The position numbers and the translations under genes were made by a program. A DNA stretch of 64,000 bases from positions 186,001 to 250,000 of the forward strand of contig JAEWHC010000005.1 in the NCBI GenBank assembly GCA_023387985.1, in the 5' to 3' direction. Numbering within the stretch: position 1 is the first letter of the stretch; every line of letters begins with the position of its first letter. This DNA is from Bacteroidota bacterium (GTDB lineage: Bacteria > Bacteroidota > Bacteroidia > Chitinophagales > Chitinophagaceae). Positions 8,041-17,342 of this stretch are shown here, piece after piece. The notes beneath the pieces were generated by a model. The model had not been told where the DNA came from. It saw nothing but the letters and a program-made list of their open reading frames with translations, and did no database searches.

Positions 8041-8448
8041 ATGAAAACAGTTACTCAATGGAAAGGCGGAATGAATTTTTCCAGCCAGTACGAAAGTCAT
8101 GAAATTTCACTAAGTGGGGATGTTAATCCAGATGGCACCAGGGTTGCATACAGCCCTAAATCATTATTGTTGTCCGGACTTGCCGGATGCAGTGGAATTG
8201 ATGTGGTGGAGATCCTTACCAAAATGAAGGTTCCTTTTTCCCGCTTGGAAATTGTTGCGGATGCAGAACAGGTTGAAGAACATCCCCGGGTGTTCCAAGA
8301 TATTTCAATCGAATACCGCGTGGATGCACCGGCAGAAGCCGAGGAAAAGGTGTTGCGGGCAATTCAGCTGTCTTTGGAAAAATACTGCGGAGTTGCCGCA
8401 ATGCTCGGAAAGGGAAGAAAGATCATTCCATCCCTAACTTTGCTTTAA
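8041..8448 (+). CDS. OsmC family protein
   Basis: A 135-residue OsmC-fold protein. The two Cys expected for peroxide or organic hydroperoxide reduction are present as SGLAGCSGIDVVEIL (first Cys, after the family's xxGLxGC pattern) and KYCGVAAML (second Cys, on the central helix). Members are thiol-dependent peroxidases. The start is the ATG at 8041, not an upstream frame extension that would overlap the superoxide dismutase gene. The stop overlaps the next start (TAATG), so the cation efflux gene is probably translationally coupled. Placement after a superoxide dismutase suggests joint removal of superoxide and peroxide. Confidence 0.9.
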   Translation: MKTVTQWKGGMNFSSQYESHEISLSGDVNPDGTRVAYSPKSLLLSGLAGCSGIDVVEILTKMKVPFSRLEIVADAEQVEEHPRVFQDISIEYRVDAPAEAEEKVLRAIQLSLEKYCGVAAMLGKGRKIIPSLTLL

Positions 8449-9455
8449 TGCAACCCCGAAGCCAACAAGACGTAGCGCTCCAAACCCTTAAAGTTCAGCG
8501 ATGGATTGTAGTACTTAGTGTTGTTTTGCTTTCCCTGAAATTTCTCGCTTACCTGCTCACCCATTCCATGGCCATTTTTACCGATGCGCTGGAAAGTATT
8601 GTAAATGTGGTGGCAGGTGGAATTACACTGTACAGCCTCTATATAGCAGCAATGCCCCGCGATACCAATCATCCTTACGGACACGGCAAAGCTGAATTTA
8701 TTTCTGCCTCGGTAGAAGGGGGGCTCATTCTGGTGGCGGGCATCTGGATTATTTACGAAGCGATAAGCCGCCTGATCACGCCCGAGCCTTTGCAACGCAT
8801 AGATTCGGGAGTGATGCTTACAGCCGTCACGGCAGTCATTAACTTTGGTGCCGGCCACTTTGCTGAAAAAACCGGCAAAAAAAACAATTCACCAGCAATA
8901 ACCGCGACCGGCAAACACTTGAAATCAGATGCCTGGAGCACCGGAGGCATTATAGCCGGACTGCTGGTGGTCATGATTACAAAGATTGCATGGATCGACA
9001 GTGCAGTTGCGTTGTTGTTTGGCGGAATCATTATTGTCACCGGGATTAAGATCCTTCGCGAAAGCCTGGCAGGTATCATGGATGAAGCGGATGAAGCTTT
9101 ACTGGAACGTATGGTGACCTTATTGAATTCGAACCGCCGTCCAAATTGGATCGATCTGCACAATCTTCGCATTATAAAATACGGGAGCAAATTGCATGTG
9201 GACTGCCACGTTACCATGCCCTGGTACCTCAATGTGCTTGAAGCCCACGAAGAAATCAGCATGCTTCAAAAACTGATTACCGATGAATTTGGTGATTCCA
9301 TAGAATTATTTACCCATACCGACGGTTGCCTGCCTTCGAGCTGCTTTATCTGTATTAAGGAAGATTGCAATGTGAGGCAACATCCTTTTGAAAGAAAGGT
9401 AGAGTGGACTGTTCAAAATATATTTGAAAATAAAAAACATGACATCAAAAGCTGA
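8448..9455 (+). CDS. Cation diffusion facilitator transporter
   Basis: A 335-residue CDF efflux pump that exchanges divalent metal (Zn, Fe or Mn type cannot be told) for protons in the inner membrane. Helix 2 carries IFTDALESIVNVVAGG, the loop has the family motif HPYGHGKAEF, and helix 5 has HLKSD, the HxxxD metal-site pair. The C-terminal cytoplasmic domain ends with a four-cysteine cluster, CLPSSCFICIKEDC, followed by R; such clusters occur in CDF proteins of this phylum and may sense metal. ATG at 8448 overlaps the OsmC stop by one base, and its end overlaps deoC by 17 bases. Confidence 0.93.
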   Translation: MQPRSQQDVALQTLKVQRWIVVLSVVLLSLKFLAYLLTHSMAIFTDALESIVNVVAGGITLYSLYIAAMPRDTNHPYGHGKAEFISASVEGGLILVAGIWIIYEAISRLITPEPLQRIDSGVMLTAVTAVINFGAGHFAEKTGKKNNSPAITATGKHLKSDAWSTGGIIAGLLVVMITKIAWIDSAVALLFGGIIIVTGIKILRESLAGIMDEADEALLERMVTLLNSNRRPNWIDLHNLRIIKYGSKLHVDCHVTMPWYLNVLEAHEEISMLQKLITDEFGDSIELFTHTDGCLPSSCFICIKEDCNVRQHPFERKVEWTVQNIFENKKHDIKS

Positions 9456-10125
9456 AAACCTGGCGAAGTATATTGACCATACTTTGCTAAAGCCTACCGT
9501 AATTGCAAGCCAGATTGAAGATTTGTGTACCGAAGCCCGCATACATAAATTTGCGGCAGTTTGCGTACCCCCTCCTTTTGTAAAACTGGCTAAACAACAG
9601 CTGAATCTGCCTGCCGATCCAAAAGTGGCAACGGTGATTGGCTTCCCTTTCGGTTATTCTGCCATAGAAGCCAAACTTGCTGAAGTTGTGCTGGCCATGG
9701 TAGACGGTGCAGATGAACTCGACATGGTGATCAATTATACCGCCATAAAAAATAAAGATTGGGAATACGTGGCCAATGAGATCAATCACTTGTTGACCGT
9801 AGTTCATGGAAAGAAGAAAATTCTTAAAGTGATTATTGAAAGTGGTGTTCTTACCGATGAGGAAATCATTAAGTGCTGCGAAATATACGGAACTGCGGGA
9901 GTGGATTTTATGAAAACAAGTACCGGTTACGCGGAGAAACATGCCACCGTGGAGGCGGTACAACTTATGCGAAAACACCTGCCGGCTCATGTGCAAATCA
10001 AAGCATCCGGTGGAATACGCACCCAGGAATTTGCGCACCAATTGACTGAGGCGGGAGCAACAAGGCTGGGAACAAGCAGCGGGCTCGCCCTGATATCAGA
10101 AAAAGAAGGCAATTCGAATTACTAA
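9439..10125 (+). CDS. deoC: Deoxyribose-phosphate aldolase
   Basis: Cleaves 2-deoxy-D-ribose 5-phosphate to glyceraldehyde 3-phosphate and acetaldehyde in deoxynucleoside breakdown. The 228-residue protein has the family motifs YIDHTLLKPT (start), DELDMVINYTA, KVIIESGVLTDEEI (Schiff-base Lys region) and GVDFMKTSTGYA, IKASGGIRT (second essential Lys). The start is the ATG at 9439, giving MTSKAENLAKYIDHTLLKP; a TTG five codons earlier is less likely. It overlaps the cation efflux gene by 17 bases, so it is probably part of the same transcript, although the functions are unrelated. Confidence 0.97.
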   Translation: MTSKAENLAKYIDHTLLKPTVIASQIEDLCTEARIHKFAAVCVPPPFVKLAKQQLNLPADPKVATVIGFPFGYSAIEAKLAEVVLAMVDGADELDMVINYTAIKNKDWEYVANEINHLLTVVHGKKKILKVIIESGVLTDEEIIKCCEIYGTAGVDFMKTSTGYAEKHATVEAVQLMRKHLPAHVQIKASGGIRTQEFAHQLTEAGATRLGTSSGLALISEKEGNSNY

Positions 10126-10140
10126 GCAATTCTTAAGGTT

Positions 10141-10181
10141 TTTGCAAATTGGCAGGCCTGCTGCTGAAAACTCTATATTTG
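10141..10181 (+). promoter_or_regulatory. Bacteroidota-type promoter of the SPOR gene
   Basis: Exact -7 element TATATTTG at 10174-10181, with TTG at 10149-10151 at a spacing of 22 bases as a -33 element (TTTG at 10141 is an alternative). The -7 box ends four bases before the ATG, so the transcript would have almost no leader. Confidence 0.6.
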
Positions 10182-10185
10182 TTCT

Positions 10186-10668
10186 ATGAAAACAATGCTT
10201 CGTTCTGCATTTGCATTGGGTTTTGCCTCCTTTCTTTTCTCTGGAATCGCAAATGCCCAAACCCAACTTGAATCCGACACTATGGGAACCATTACCCTGA
10301 GTGTAGACAGCCGTGTGGACGTACTTGCTGACAAACAATCCAAAATCAATAAACTTGCGGTACATAAAAACGCCAATGGCTATTATAAGGGCTTCCGCAT
10401 CATGGTTTTAAATACCTCTGACCGCAATCTCGCCAACAAAGCCAAAGCCGATATTCTCCGCTATTTCCCTGGCGTTAAACCCTATCTTGCTTACCAGACC
10501 CCTTTTTTCAAACTGAGGGCAGGCAATTTTCTGAAGCGTGAAGATGCTGAAAAAGTAAGACGCGATATGGCTAAACACTTTAAGGATCAACTGTATGTTG
10601 TAAATGATCTGATTGAGCTAACACCTGAAGAAGAAGCCCGCCTGCTGAATGAAAGCAACCTGAACTGA
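10186..10668 (+). CDS. Secreted SPOR domain protein
   Basis: A 160-residue protein with a signal peptide (KTMLRSAFALGFASFLFSGIANAQ, cleavage after NAQ or ANA) and one C-terminal SPOR-like domain from about residue 65: GFRIMVLNTSDRNLANKAKADILRYFPGVKPYLAYQTPFFKLRAGNFLKREDAEKVRRDMAKHF. The RAGNF motif and alternating strand/helix pattern fit the fold. SPOR domains bind glycan strands stripped of stem peptides at division sites, so a periplasmic, wall-associated role is likely. ATG at 10186, with a good promoter immediately upstream. No other domain is present. Confidence 0.88.
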   Translation: MKTMLRSAFALGFASFLFSGIANAQTQLESDTMGTITLSVDSRVDVLADKQSKINKLAVHKNANGYYKGFRIMVLNTSDRNLANKAKADILRYFPGVKPYLAYQTPFFKLRAGNFLKREDAEKVRRDMAKHFKDQLYVVNDLIELTPEEEARLLNESNLN

Positions 10669-10780
10669 CCGGATAAACCCAGACCTTCGATTTGGAATTC
10701 AATTTTTTTGCCGGCAGTCAAACCGGGCAACCTTAAATCATTTTGCGCTAACTTGGCCACCCGAAAAGAGAATTGTCAAT

Positions 10781-12007
10781 ATGTTTCTGAACAAGATAAA
10801 AGAAAAAGCAAAGGAATATTTTCCTTATGCTGTTGAGGTGCGACGTCACCTTCACCGAAACCCAGAACTGAGCTATAAGGAATTTGAAACCGCAAAATTT
10901 ATCCGGAATGAACTTCAGAAAATGGGCCTTTCTTATACGGTAATGGCGGAAACCGGAACGGTGGCGCTCGTTGAAGGCAAAAATCCGAAAAGTCGCGTTA
11001 TGGCATTAAGGGCGGATATCGATGCCCTTCCCATTGAAGAGGAAAATGATGTGCTGTATAAAAGTTGCGTACCGGGTGTGATGCATGCGTGCGGCCATGA
11101 TGCGCATACAGCAACCTTACTGGGAACCGCGAAAATTCTCATAGATCTTAAAGACGAATTTGAAGGAACCATCAAATTGATTTTTCAGCCGGGAGAAGAA
11201 AGGAACCCCGGCGGAGCTAGCCTTATGATACGGGATGGTGCATTGGAGAATCCACGCCCCCAGGCAATTGCCGGGTTGCATGTTCACAATCCATTACCGG
11301 TCGGCCAGTTTAGTTTCAGGCCGGGTACAAGTATGGCCAGCGCCGATGAATTGTTCATTACCATATACAGTGAAGGAGGACACGCTGCAGCTCCCCATTT
11401 AACCACCGACCCGATTGTAGCTGCGGCGCATATGATCGTTTCGTTCCAACAACTGGTAAGTCGCAATACCGATCCCATTGAACCCGTAGTACTCAGTATT
11501 TGCGCCATCCAGGGCGGAAATACCACCAACGTTATTCCTTCGGAGGTGAACATGAAAGGAACGCTGCGGTGCATGAATGAAAACGTACGGGCAAAAATGC
11601 ACGAATCGCTTCAAAGGCAGGTGGAGCACCTGGCCAAGGCCATGGATATACGGGCAGAACTGATTATTGATAAAGGCTACCCCATTGTGTACAATAACCC
11701 GGCGCTTTATGAGCGTACACGTGCTTTAGCGGAACAATACGCCGGACCAGAAAATGTATTCCTGACCGAAAAAAGAATGGGTGCCGAAGACTTCGGATAC
11801 TATGCCCGGGAAATCCCCGCATGCTTTTTCAGGCTTGGAGCAAGAACCCCTTCAGAAAGCTTGGTGAAAGGCGGCCATACCCCCATTTTTGATATTGATG
11901 AGGATTGCCTGGAGCAGGGAATGGGTATGATGGCCTGGCTGGGAACTAAAACCAACCTGGATGGCCTCGGGAATGAAATGACTTCTTCAGTTAATTTGGA
12001 TTCATAG
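10781..12007 (+). CDS. M20 family metal-dependent amidohydrolase
   Basis: A 408-residue enzyme of the M20D group (N-acyl amino acid / hippurate hydrolase or IAA-amino acid hydrolase type). It shows RRHLHRNPELSYKEFETAKFI, VMALRADIDALPI, the metal-binding HACGHDAHTA, FQPGEE with the catalytic Glu, GLHVHN, and the dimerisation domain with GGHAAAPH. The C-terminal metal ligand His lies in GGHTPIFDIDED. Substrate cannot be assigned. ATG at 10781; no signal peptide, so cytoplasmic. Its last 17 bases overlap the convergent aspartase gene. Confidence 0.93.
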   Translation: MFLNKIKEKAKEYFPYAVEVRRHLHRNPELSYKEFETAKFIRNELQKMGLSYTVMAETGTVALVEGKNPKSRVMALRADIDALPIEEENDVLYKSCVPGVMHACGHDAHTATLLGTAKILIDLKDEFEGTIKLIFQPGEERNPGGASLMIRDGALENPRPQAIAGLHVHNPLPVGQFSFRPGTSMASADELFITIYSEGGHAAAPHLTTDPIVAAAHMIVSFQQLVSRNTDPIEPVVLSICAIQGGNTTNVIPSEVNMKGTLRCMNENVRAKMHESLQRQVEHLAKAMDIRAELIIDKGYPIVYNNPALYERTRALAEQYAGPENVFLTEKRMGAEDFGYYAREIPACFFRLGARTPSESLVKGGHTPIFDIDEDCLEQGMGMMAWLGTKTNLDGLGNEMTSSVNLDS

Positions 12008-13400
12008 CATCAGGTCCGAGCATATTCTTAGGGTCCAAAATCTCGTCCAGCCTTTCCCGGGACAGGATGTTTTTTTCCAAAACCAGCTCATAAACTCCAC
12101 GGCCGGTAGCCAGTGCCTCTTTCGCGATTTCGGTACTGTTTTTATACCCGATATGCGGATTGAGCGCCGTTACAATTCCAATGCTGTTCATGATCATATT
12201 GCGGCATACCTCGCGATTTGCTGTGATGCCGGTAATGCATTTGTCCACAAGCGTATTGGCGGCATTCTGTAAAAACATCATCGATTCCAAAATGGAAAGG
12301 CACAGAACAGGCTCCATCACATTCAACTGCAACTGACCGGCCTCAGCGGCAAAAGTTACGGTAAGATCGTTGCCGATCACCCGGAAGCAAACCTGGTTTA
12401 CGACCTCCGGGATTACCGGGTTTACCTTACCCGGCATAATGGATGATCCTGGCTGCATAGCGGGCAGGTTTATCTCATTCAAGCCGGCTCGGGGACCGGA
12501 CGAAAGCAGACGCAGATCGTTGCAGATCTTTGACAGTTTAACAGCCAGTCGCTTAAGAGATCCCGAATAAATAACATAGGACCCGGTATCAGGAGTAGCC
12601 TCGACAAGATTGGGGGCTGTAACAAAAGGATATCCCGTTATTTCGGCAAGATTTGCTGCACATTTGGCCGCATAGCCTGGTACAGCGTTCAGGCCGGTAC
12701 CAATAGCCGTGGCACCCATGTTGATTTCCAGGAACAAGTCACCGTTGGTTTTCAGCCTGCTGATCTCTTCTGCCATAGTCACCGCGAAGGCCTCAAATTC
12801 CTGGCCAAGTGTCATAGGAACAGCATCCTGCAATTGGGTCCTGCCCATTTTCACCACATCGGCAAATTCATGCCCTTTGGCCCTGAAAGCATCCACAAGT
12901 TTTTGTACATGCCTTTGCAACCGCTCATTTTTTCGAATAAGTGCGAGCCTTATGGAAGTTGGATACGCATCGTTGGTTGACTGCGAAAGATTCACATGAT
13001 CGTTGGGAAGGCAATGCTGATAATCGCCCTTTTCATAACCCATATGTTCAAGGGCGATATTGGCAATCACCTCATTGGCATTCATATTTACCGAGGTTCC
13101 TGCGCCACCTTGCATCATATCAATAGGAAATTGATCATGATATTTTCCTTCAACCAATTCATTGCAGGCAAAGGCTATGGCCAGGTAAATTTTTTCATCA
13201 AGGATACCGAGCTCAAAATTGGTTTTCGCTGCAGCGAGTTTTACCTGTGCAATGGATTTGATGAAAATGCCAAAATCTGAAAGCCTGAAATTGGATATCC
13301 TGAAATTGTCGATGGCGCGTTGAGTTTGTACACCATAATAAGCGTTGGCGGGTACTTTAAGCTCGCCCAACAAGTCGGATTCGGTTCGAAATGCGTCCAT
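11991..13400 (-). CDS. aspA: Aspartate ammonia-lyase
   Basis: Converts L-aspartate to fumarate and ammonia. The 469-residue protein belongs to the aspartase/fumarase superfamily: RTESDLLGELKVPANAYYGVQTQRAIDNF, GGAGTSVNMNANEVIAN, VNLSQSTNDAYPT (general-acid region), TGLNAVPGY and the flexible signature loop GSSIMPGKVNPVIPE holding the catalytic Ser. The start sequence and the RTEkDxLGE opening favour aspartase over class II fumarase, but the two are close and activity would need testing. ATG at 13400. It converges on and overlaps the M20 gene. Confidence 0.93.
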   Translation of the reverse strand: MDAFRTESDLLGELKVPANAYYGVQTQRAIDNFRISNFRLSDFGIFIKSIAQVKLAAAKTNFELGILDEKIYLAIAFACNELVEGKYHDQFPIDMMQGGAGTSVNMNANEVIANIALEHMGYEKGDYQHCLPNDHVNLSQSTNDAYPTSIRLALIRKNERLQRHVQKLVDAFRAKGHEFADVVKMGRTQLQDAVPMTLGQEFEAFAVTMAEEISRLKTNGDLFLEINMGATAIGTGLNAVPGYAAKCAANLAEITGYPFVTAPNLVEATPDTGSYVIYSGSLKRLAVKLSKICNDLRLLSSGPRAGLNEINLPAMQPGSSIMPGKVNPVIPEVVNQVCFRVIGNDLTVTFAAEAGQLQLNVMEPVLCLSILESMMFLQNAANTLVDKCITGITANREVCRNMIMNSIGIVTALNPHIGYKNSTEIAKEALATGRGVYELVLEKNILSRERLDEILDPKNMLGPDAMNPN

Positions 13401-13774
13401 TTTTGCGTTTATAATTGATTACCTGCAAGGTACTCCATTGCACTAAGTGCAAAAAATTGCAGGCGATAAATATTGTTCAATAAACGGCTTCCCCAACCAT
13501 TTGCAATTAAAAGGAGACTGCCGGCAAACCCACAGGCGCCTGCAGCTAAAGGGCAATGCCCGGCGCCCGGAGCAGGCATTAATTACTTCTCTCAATAAAA
13601 ATCACGAAATTTATAAGCTCTCCTTATTGATGAATGAAAATGGCAAGCCGTAAAATAAGAGGCTTTTCATTTTTCAGAAAAAACAACATAATTCAGCGGG
13701 AATCTTGATTATGCTGAATAAAAAACTGCGGGGAAAAAAAGTTTCTCCTTCTTAATATCTTTGGGTTAACCATT
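13401..13774. other. Intergenic region upstream of a membrane-protein gene
   Basis: A 374-base gap between divergent genes. Near its right end is a 7-bp stem ATTCAGC/GCTGAAT (13691-13719) with a 15-base loop, followed by a -7 box. A 68-codon GTG-initiated frame at 13447-13653 has no recognisable content. Nothing else stands out. Confidence 0.5.
13756..13763 (+). promoter_or_regulatory. Promoter -7 element
   Basis: Exact TAnnTTTG match (TATCTTTG) 11 bases before the ATG of the membrane-protein gene. A clear -33 TTTG is not seen at the usual distance. The hairpin at 13691-13719 lies just upstream. Confidence 0.5.
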
Positions 13775-14281
13775 ATGAAAATACTGCTCAAAATAATCGT
13801 TGTTCTGGCATTCTATTTTTTCGGGCAGTTCTTTTATTCAACGGTGTTTTCGCTTACCCTTAAAATTATGCGTCTTTTTAGCGGCAACCAGCTCAAATTT
13901 TTTGGAACCATTTGGGAGGTGCCCGGTAATCCGATGTATGGATTGCTCCTTATTTTATTTCCTTTACTGGGTTTTTTGGCTACCGGCATCATCAGGCTTC
14001 GGGATGCCCAATTGAGATCCGATTTCTGGGCGGCACAGTTTATAACTACCGCATTTATTTATGTAACGGTTTGCCTTATCTACAGCCGGTATTTGCTTGC
14101 TCAAATCAATAGCGGCGTGTTGAATGCCGAAAATTACCTGCTGGATCTCCACCAGGTCAACCCTTACTTCATTGCCCTTGTGTCAATTATTTCAGGTAGC
14201 ATTTTTGCAATGTTTTTTTCCTGGCTATTGCAGCGCAAAACAAAAGGAAGGAATGTTTCGCGTATTCCCCAGTTAAATTAA
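13775..14281 (+). CDS. Small integral membrane protein, unknown function
   Basis: A 168-residue protein with four predicted membrane helices: residues 4-30 (LLKIIVVLAFYFFGQFFYSTVF), 50-72 (PMYGLLLILFPLLGFLATGII), 85-108 (WAAQFITTAFIYVTVCLIYSRYLL) and 130-152 (PYFIALVSIISGSIFAMFFSWLL), with a basic tail (QRKTKGRNVSR). I do not recognise a family. ATG at 13775 with a promoter element immediately upstream. It stands alone, 9 bases from the end of the convergent uvrA gene. Confidence 0.75.
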   Translation: MKILLKIIVVLAFYFFGQFFYSTVFSLTLKIMRLFSGNQLKFFGTIWEVPGNPMYGLLLILFPLLGFLATGIIRLRDAQLRSDFWAAQFITTAFIYVTVCLIYSRYLLAQINSGVLNAENYLLDLHQVNPYFIALVSIISGSIFAMFFSWLLQRKTKGRNVSRIPQLN

Positions 14282-14290
14282 AGTTCACCA

Positions 14291-17104
14291 TCACAAAAAC
14301 TTCGCTGTCTGGCTTTGTTTATTTTTCTTTAGTTCTTCCGGTGGGCCGGCAAAAACAAGCTCTCCACCATTAACCCCTGCCCCGGGTCCGAGGTCGATCA
14401 CCCAATCGGCGTTGCGAATCACTTCAGTATTGTGTTCTACCACCAAAATGGTGTTGCCCTGGTCGATCAGGGCATTAAATGAATCCAGGAGTTTTTGGAT
14501 ATCATGAAAATGTAGACCAGTTGTGGGCTCATCAAAAATAAAAAGGATCTTTCCATGGCTTTTACCTTTTCCTAAAAAGCTCGCCAGTTTTACACGTTGT
14601 GCCTCACCACCGCTGAGCGTATCGCTGCTTTGCCCAAGTTTGATATAACCCAAACCCACATCCTGCAAAGGTTGCAGGCTATTACGTATTGAGGTATCCT
14701 CTGCAAAAAATTCAATCGCCTGGTCAACACTCATTTCCAGCACTTCATAAATATTCTTGTTCTTGTATTCCACTTCAAGTACATCATCTTTAAACCGGCG
14801 ACCTTTGCAACTGTCACATTTAAGGTGCACATCAGCCAGGAATTGCATCTCAACTACAATCTCTCCATCGCCTTTACAAGTATCACAGCGGCCCCCGTCG
14901 ACATTAAAACTGAAATGGCGCGGCAGGTAACCCCGCACTTTGCTCATGCGCTGGTCGCTATATAAATCGCGTATGGCATCCCAGGCTTTGATATAAGTGA
15001 CCGGGTTGCTGCGGCTGCTTTTCCCAATAGGATTTTGATCCACCAATTCAACCTGCTTTACTTCACGAAGATCACCCTCCAGACCTGAATGGTCACCCGG
15101 CTGTTGTCCGGTATTCAAACCAAGATTCCGCATAAGAGCAGGATAAAGAATTTGCTTGACCAGAGTGGTTTTTCCGCTTCCACTAACTCCGCTTACCACC
15201 GCAAGCACATTAAGCGGAATGTCTACATTGATATTCCGAAGGTTATTTTCACTTGCTCCTTTTATTTTTAAAAAGCGATCAGGCACCCTTTTTTTATCAC
15301 GGCCTTCCACTTTAAGTTTTCCGGATAAATATTTTCCGGTAAGGCTTTTTTTATTGGTAATGATCTCATCATAATTGCCCGCAGCAATCAATTCTCCTCC
15401 AAGGTGGCTGGCCAGAGGACCCATGTCCAGGATATGGTCGGCCTTACGCATCATCATTTCATCATGTTCCACCACAACTACGGTATTATTCAGGTCACGC
15501 AAGTTTTCCAAAACGCCAATCAGTCTTTCGGTATCGCGGGCATGCAAGCCAATGGATGGTTCGTCAAGTATGTAAAGTGAATTAGACAGGTTTGAGCCTA
15601 ATGAACGGGTCAATTGAATGCGTTGGCTTTCGCCTCCGCTCAAGGTATTGGCCACACGGTTGAGGCTTAAATATCCCAGTCCCACATCGAGCAATGTTTT
15701 AAGGCGGGTATCAATCTCAATGAGCAGACGCTTTGCTATCTGTTGCTCGGCATCATTCAGTTTGATATGTAAAAACCACTTGTAGAGATCATTAACCGGC
15801 ATCCCGCTAAGCTCGCCAATATGCAGACCGTTGACTTTTACGTACAAGGCCTCTTTGCGAAGCCGGTATCCTTCGCATGCAGAACAAGCTGTTCTGCCCC
15901 GGTAACGGCTAAGCAGAACCCGGTACTGTATTTTATAAAGGTTGGCTTCCACTTCTTCAAAAAAATCATTAAGCCCTTGGAAAAATTGATTTCCTGTCCA
16001 TAGCAATTGCATTTGTTGCCTGGTGAATTCATTCAACGGCTTGTGGATGGGAATTCCGGATGCCTCCGCATTACGGATCAGCCGAAGGTTCCAGTTGCCG
16101 AGTTTCTCTCCCCGCCACGGAGCAATGGCTCCTTCGTAAATCGTTTTGGTTTTATCCGGAAACACCAGGTGGGGATCAATGCCCAAAACCTGCCCAAACC
16201 CTTCACAAACCGGGCAGGCGCCAAAAGGATTGTTGAAACTAAACAGGTTGGGAACAGGCTCTTCGAACTGCATATCGTCCAGCTCGAAACGGCTGCTGAA
16301 GTTGACGACATTGCGTCCTTCCGCTTCCACAAAACATTCGCCAAGACCCTCATAAAACGCTGTTTCTACCGAATCACTCAGGCGATGAATGTCATCTTCA
16401 TCGAATTCTTTGGTCACCAGGCGGTCTACTAGTACGTAAACCGGGTTATTGCTGTGTGCCAGATATTCAAAATCCACCGAAGCCTGGGCATTGTCCAGGA
16501 TGTCTTCAATTCTGAAAGTTTCCCCTGCACCATATATTCTGGTAAACCCTTTTTGCAACAAAATGTTGATCTCTTCTAGCGGTTTGCGGTTGGAATGCCT
16601 TTTAAAGCCGGTAAGAAGCAAGACTTTTTTCCCTTTTTCACGTCGGGTTATGAAGTCCACCACATCTTTTACGTCATCCTTCTTTACCTCCCGGCCACTT
16701 ACCGGAGAAATGGTACGCCCGATACGGGCATATAGCAGGCGAAGGTAATCGTAAATCTCCGTCATCGTACCTACCGTGCTGCGCGGTGTGCGGCTCACCA
16801 CCTTCTGATGAATGGCAATGGCCGGGCAAAGCCCTTTGATATAATCCACGTCCGGCTTATCCATTCGTTCCATGAACTGCCGGGCATAAGCACTGAGGCT
16901 TTCTGCATAGCGCCGTTGGCCTTCGGCAAACAAAGTATCAATAGTGAGCGAAGATTTTCCTGATCCGCTCACACCGGTCACCACCACGAATTTATTCCGG
17001 GGAATGGATACATCAATGTTTTTGAGGTTATGGGTGCGGGCGCCTTTTATAAAAATGGGTTCTGACTCTTTTATTGCTGGTTTAGCCATTGGTTTTCTGG
17101 CCAT
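14291..17104 (-). CDS. uvrA: UvrABC excision nuclease subunit A
   Basis: Damage-recognition ATPase of nucleotide excision repair. The 937-residue protein has two ABC modules with Walker A motifs GVSGSGKSSLTIDT and GVSGSGKTTLVKQ, signature motifs LSGGESQRIQL and LSGGEAQRVKL, and the second zinc finger CDTCKGDG...CDSCKGRR. The first zinc finger keeps only its second pair (CPVCEGFG); the expected first CxxC before LFSFN is replaced by ELDD. This pattern is known from other Bacteroidota UvrA proteins. The start is placed at ATG 17104 (MARKPM); a TTG 18 codons upstream would add an unlikely N-terminus. Stands alone; divergent from the ECF sigma gene. Confidence 0.97.
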   Translation of the reverse strand: MARKPMAKPAIKESEPIFIKGARTHNLKNIDVSIPRNKFVVVTGVSGSGKSSLTIDTLFAEGQRRYAESLSAYARQFMERMDKPDVDYIKGLCPAIAIHQKVVSRTPRSTVGTMTEIYDYLRLLYARIGRTISPVSGREVKKDDVKDVVDFITRREKGKKVLLLTGFKRHSNRKPLEEINILLQKGFTRIYGAGETFRIEDILDNAQASVDFEYLAHSNNPVYVLVDRLVTKEFDEDDIHRLSDSVETAFYEGLGECFVEAEGRNVVNFSSRFELDDMQFEEPVPNLFSFNNPFGACPVCEGFGQVLGIDPHLVFPDKTKTIYEGAIAPWRGEKLGNWNLRLIRNAEASGIPIHKPLNEFTRQQMQLLWTGNQFFQGLNDFFEEVEANLYKIQYRVLLSRYRGRTACSACEGYRLRKEALYVKVNGLHIGELSGMPVNDLYKWFLHIKLNDAEQQIAKRLLIEIDTRLKTLLDVGLGYLSLNRVANTLSGGESQRIQLTRSLGSNLSNSLYILDEPSIGLHARDTERLIGVLENLRDLNNTVVVVEHDEMMMRKADHILDMGPLASHLGGELIAAGNYDEIITNKKSLTGKYLSGKLKVEGRDKKRVPDRFLKIKGASENNLRNINVDIPLNVLAVVSGVSGSGKTTLVKQILYPALMRNLGLNTGQQPGDHSGLEGDLREVKQVELVDQNPIGKSSRSNPVTYIKAWDAIRDLYSDQRMSKVRGYLPRHFSFNVDGGRCDTCKGDGEIVVEMQFLADVHLKCDSCKGRRFKDDVLEVEYKNKNIYEVLEMSVDQAIEFFAEDTSIRNSLQPLQDVGLGYIKLGQSSDTLSGGEAQRVKLASFLGKGKSHGKILFIFDEPTTGLHFHDIQKLLDSFNALIDQGNTILVVEHNTEVIRNADWVIDLGPGAGVNGGELVFAGPPEELKKNKQSQTAKFL

Positions 17105-17342
17105 ATCTTGATCCTTCTTCCTTTTATTAGTAAAGCAAATTTCTCCATTTATATCCAAACCGGAATGCGGACAATGGCACTAACACGAATTTTTAACCGG
17201 AAAATTTTGAAATCCGAATTATTAAGTTTTTTTTTACACAACAATCAAAGAAATAGTTAAACGAATAAACTACTTTGCTGTCTTAAAATTAAACCTTCGC
17301 TTATCGACAAAATTTTACCCTCATTTTTCAGACTTTAAACTT

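Noticed and set aside
13447..13653. 68-codon plus-strand frame in the aspA intergenic region
   Set aside because: Starts at GTG, lacks a promoter or ribosome binding site, and its sequence shows no domain.
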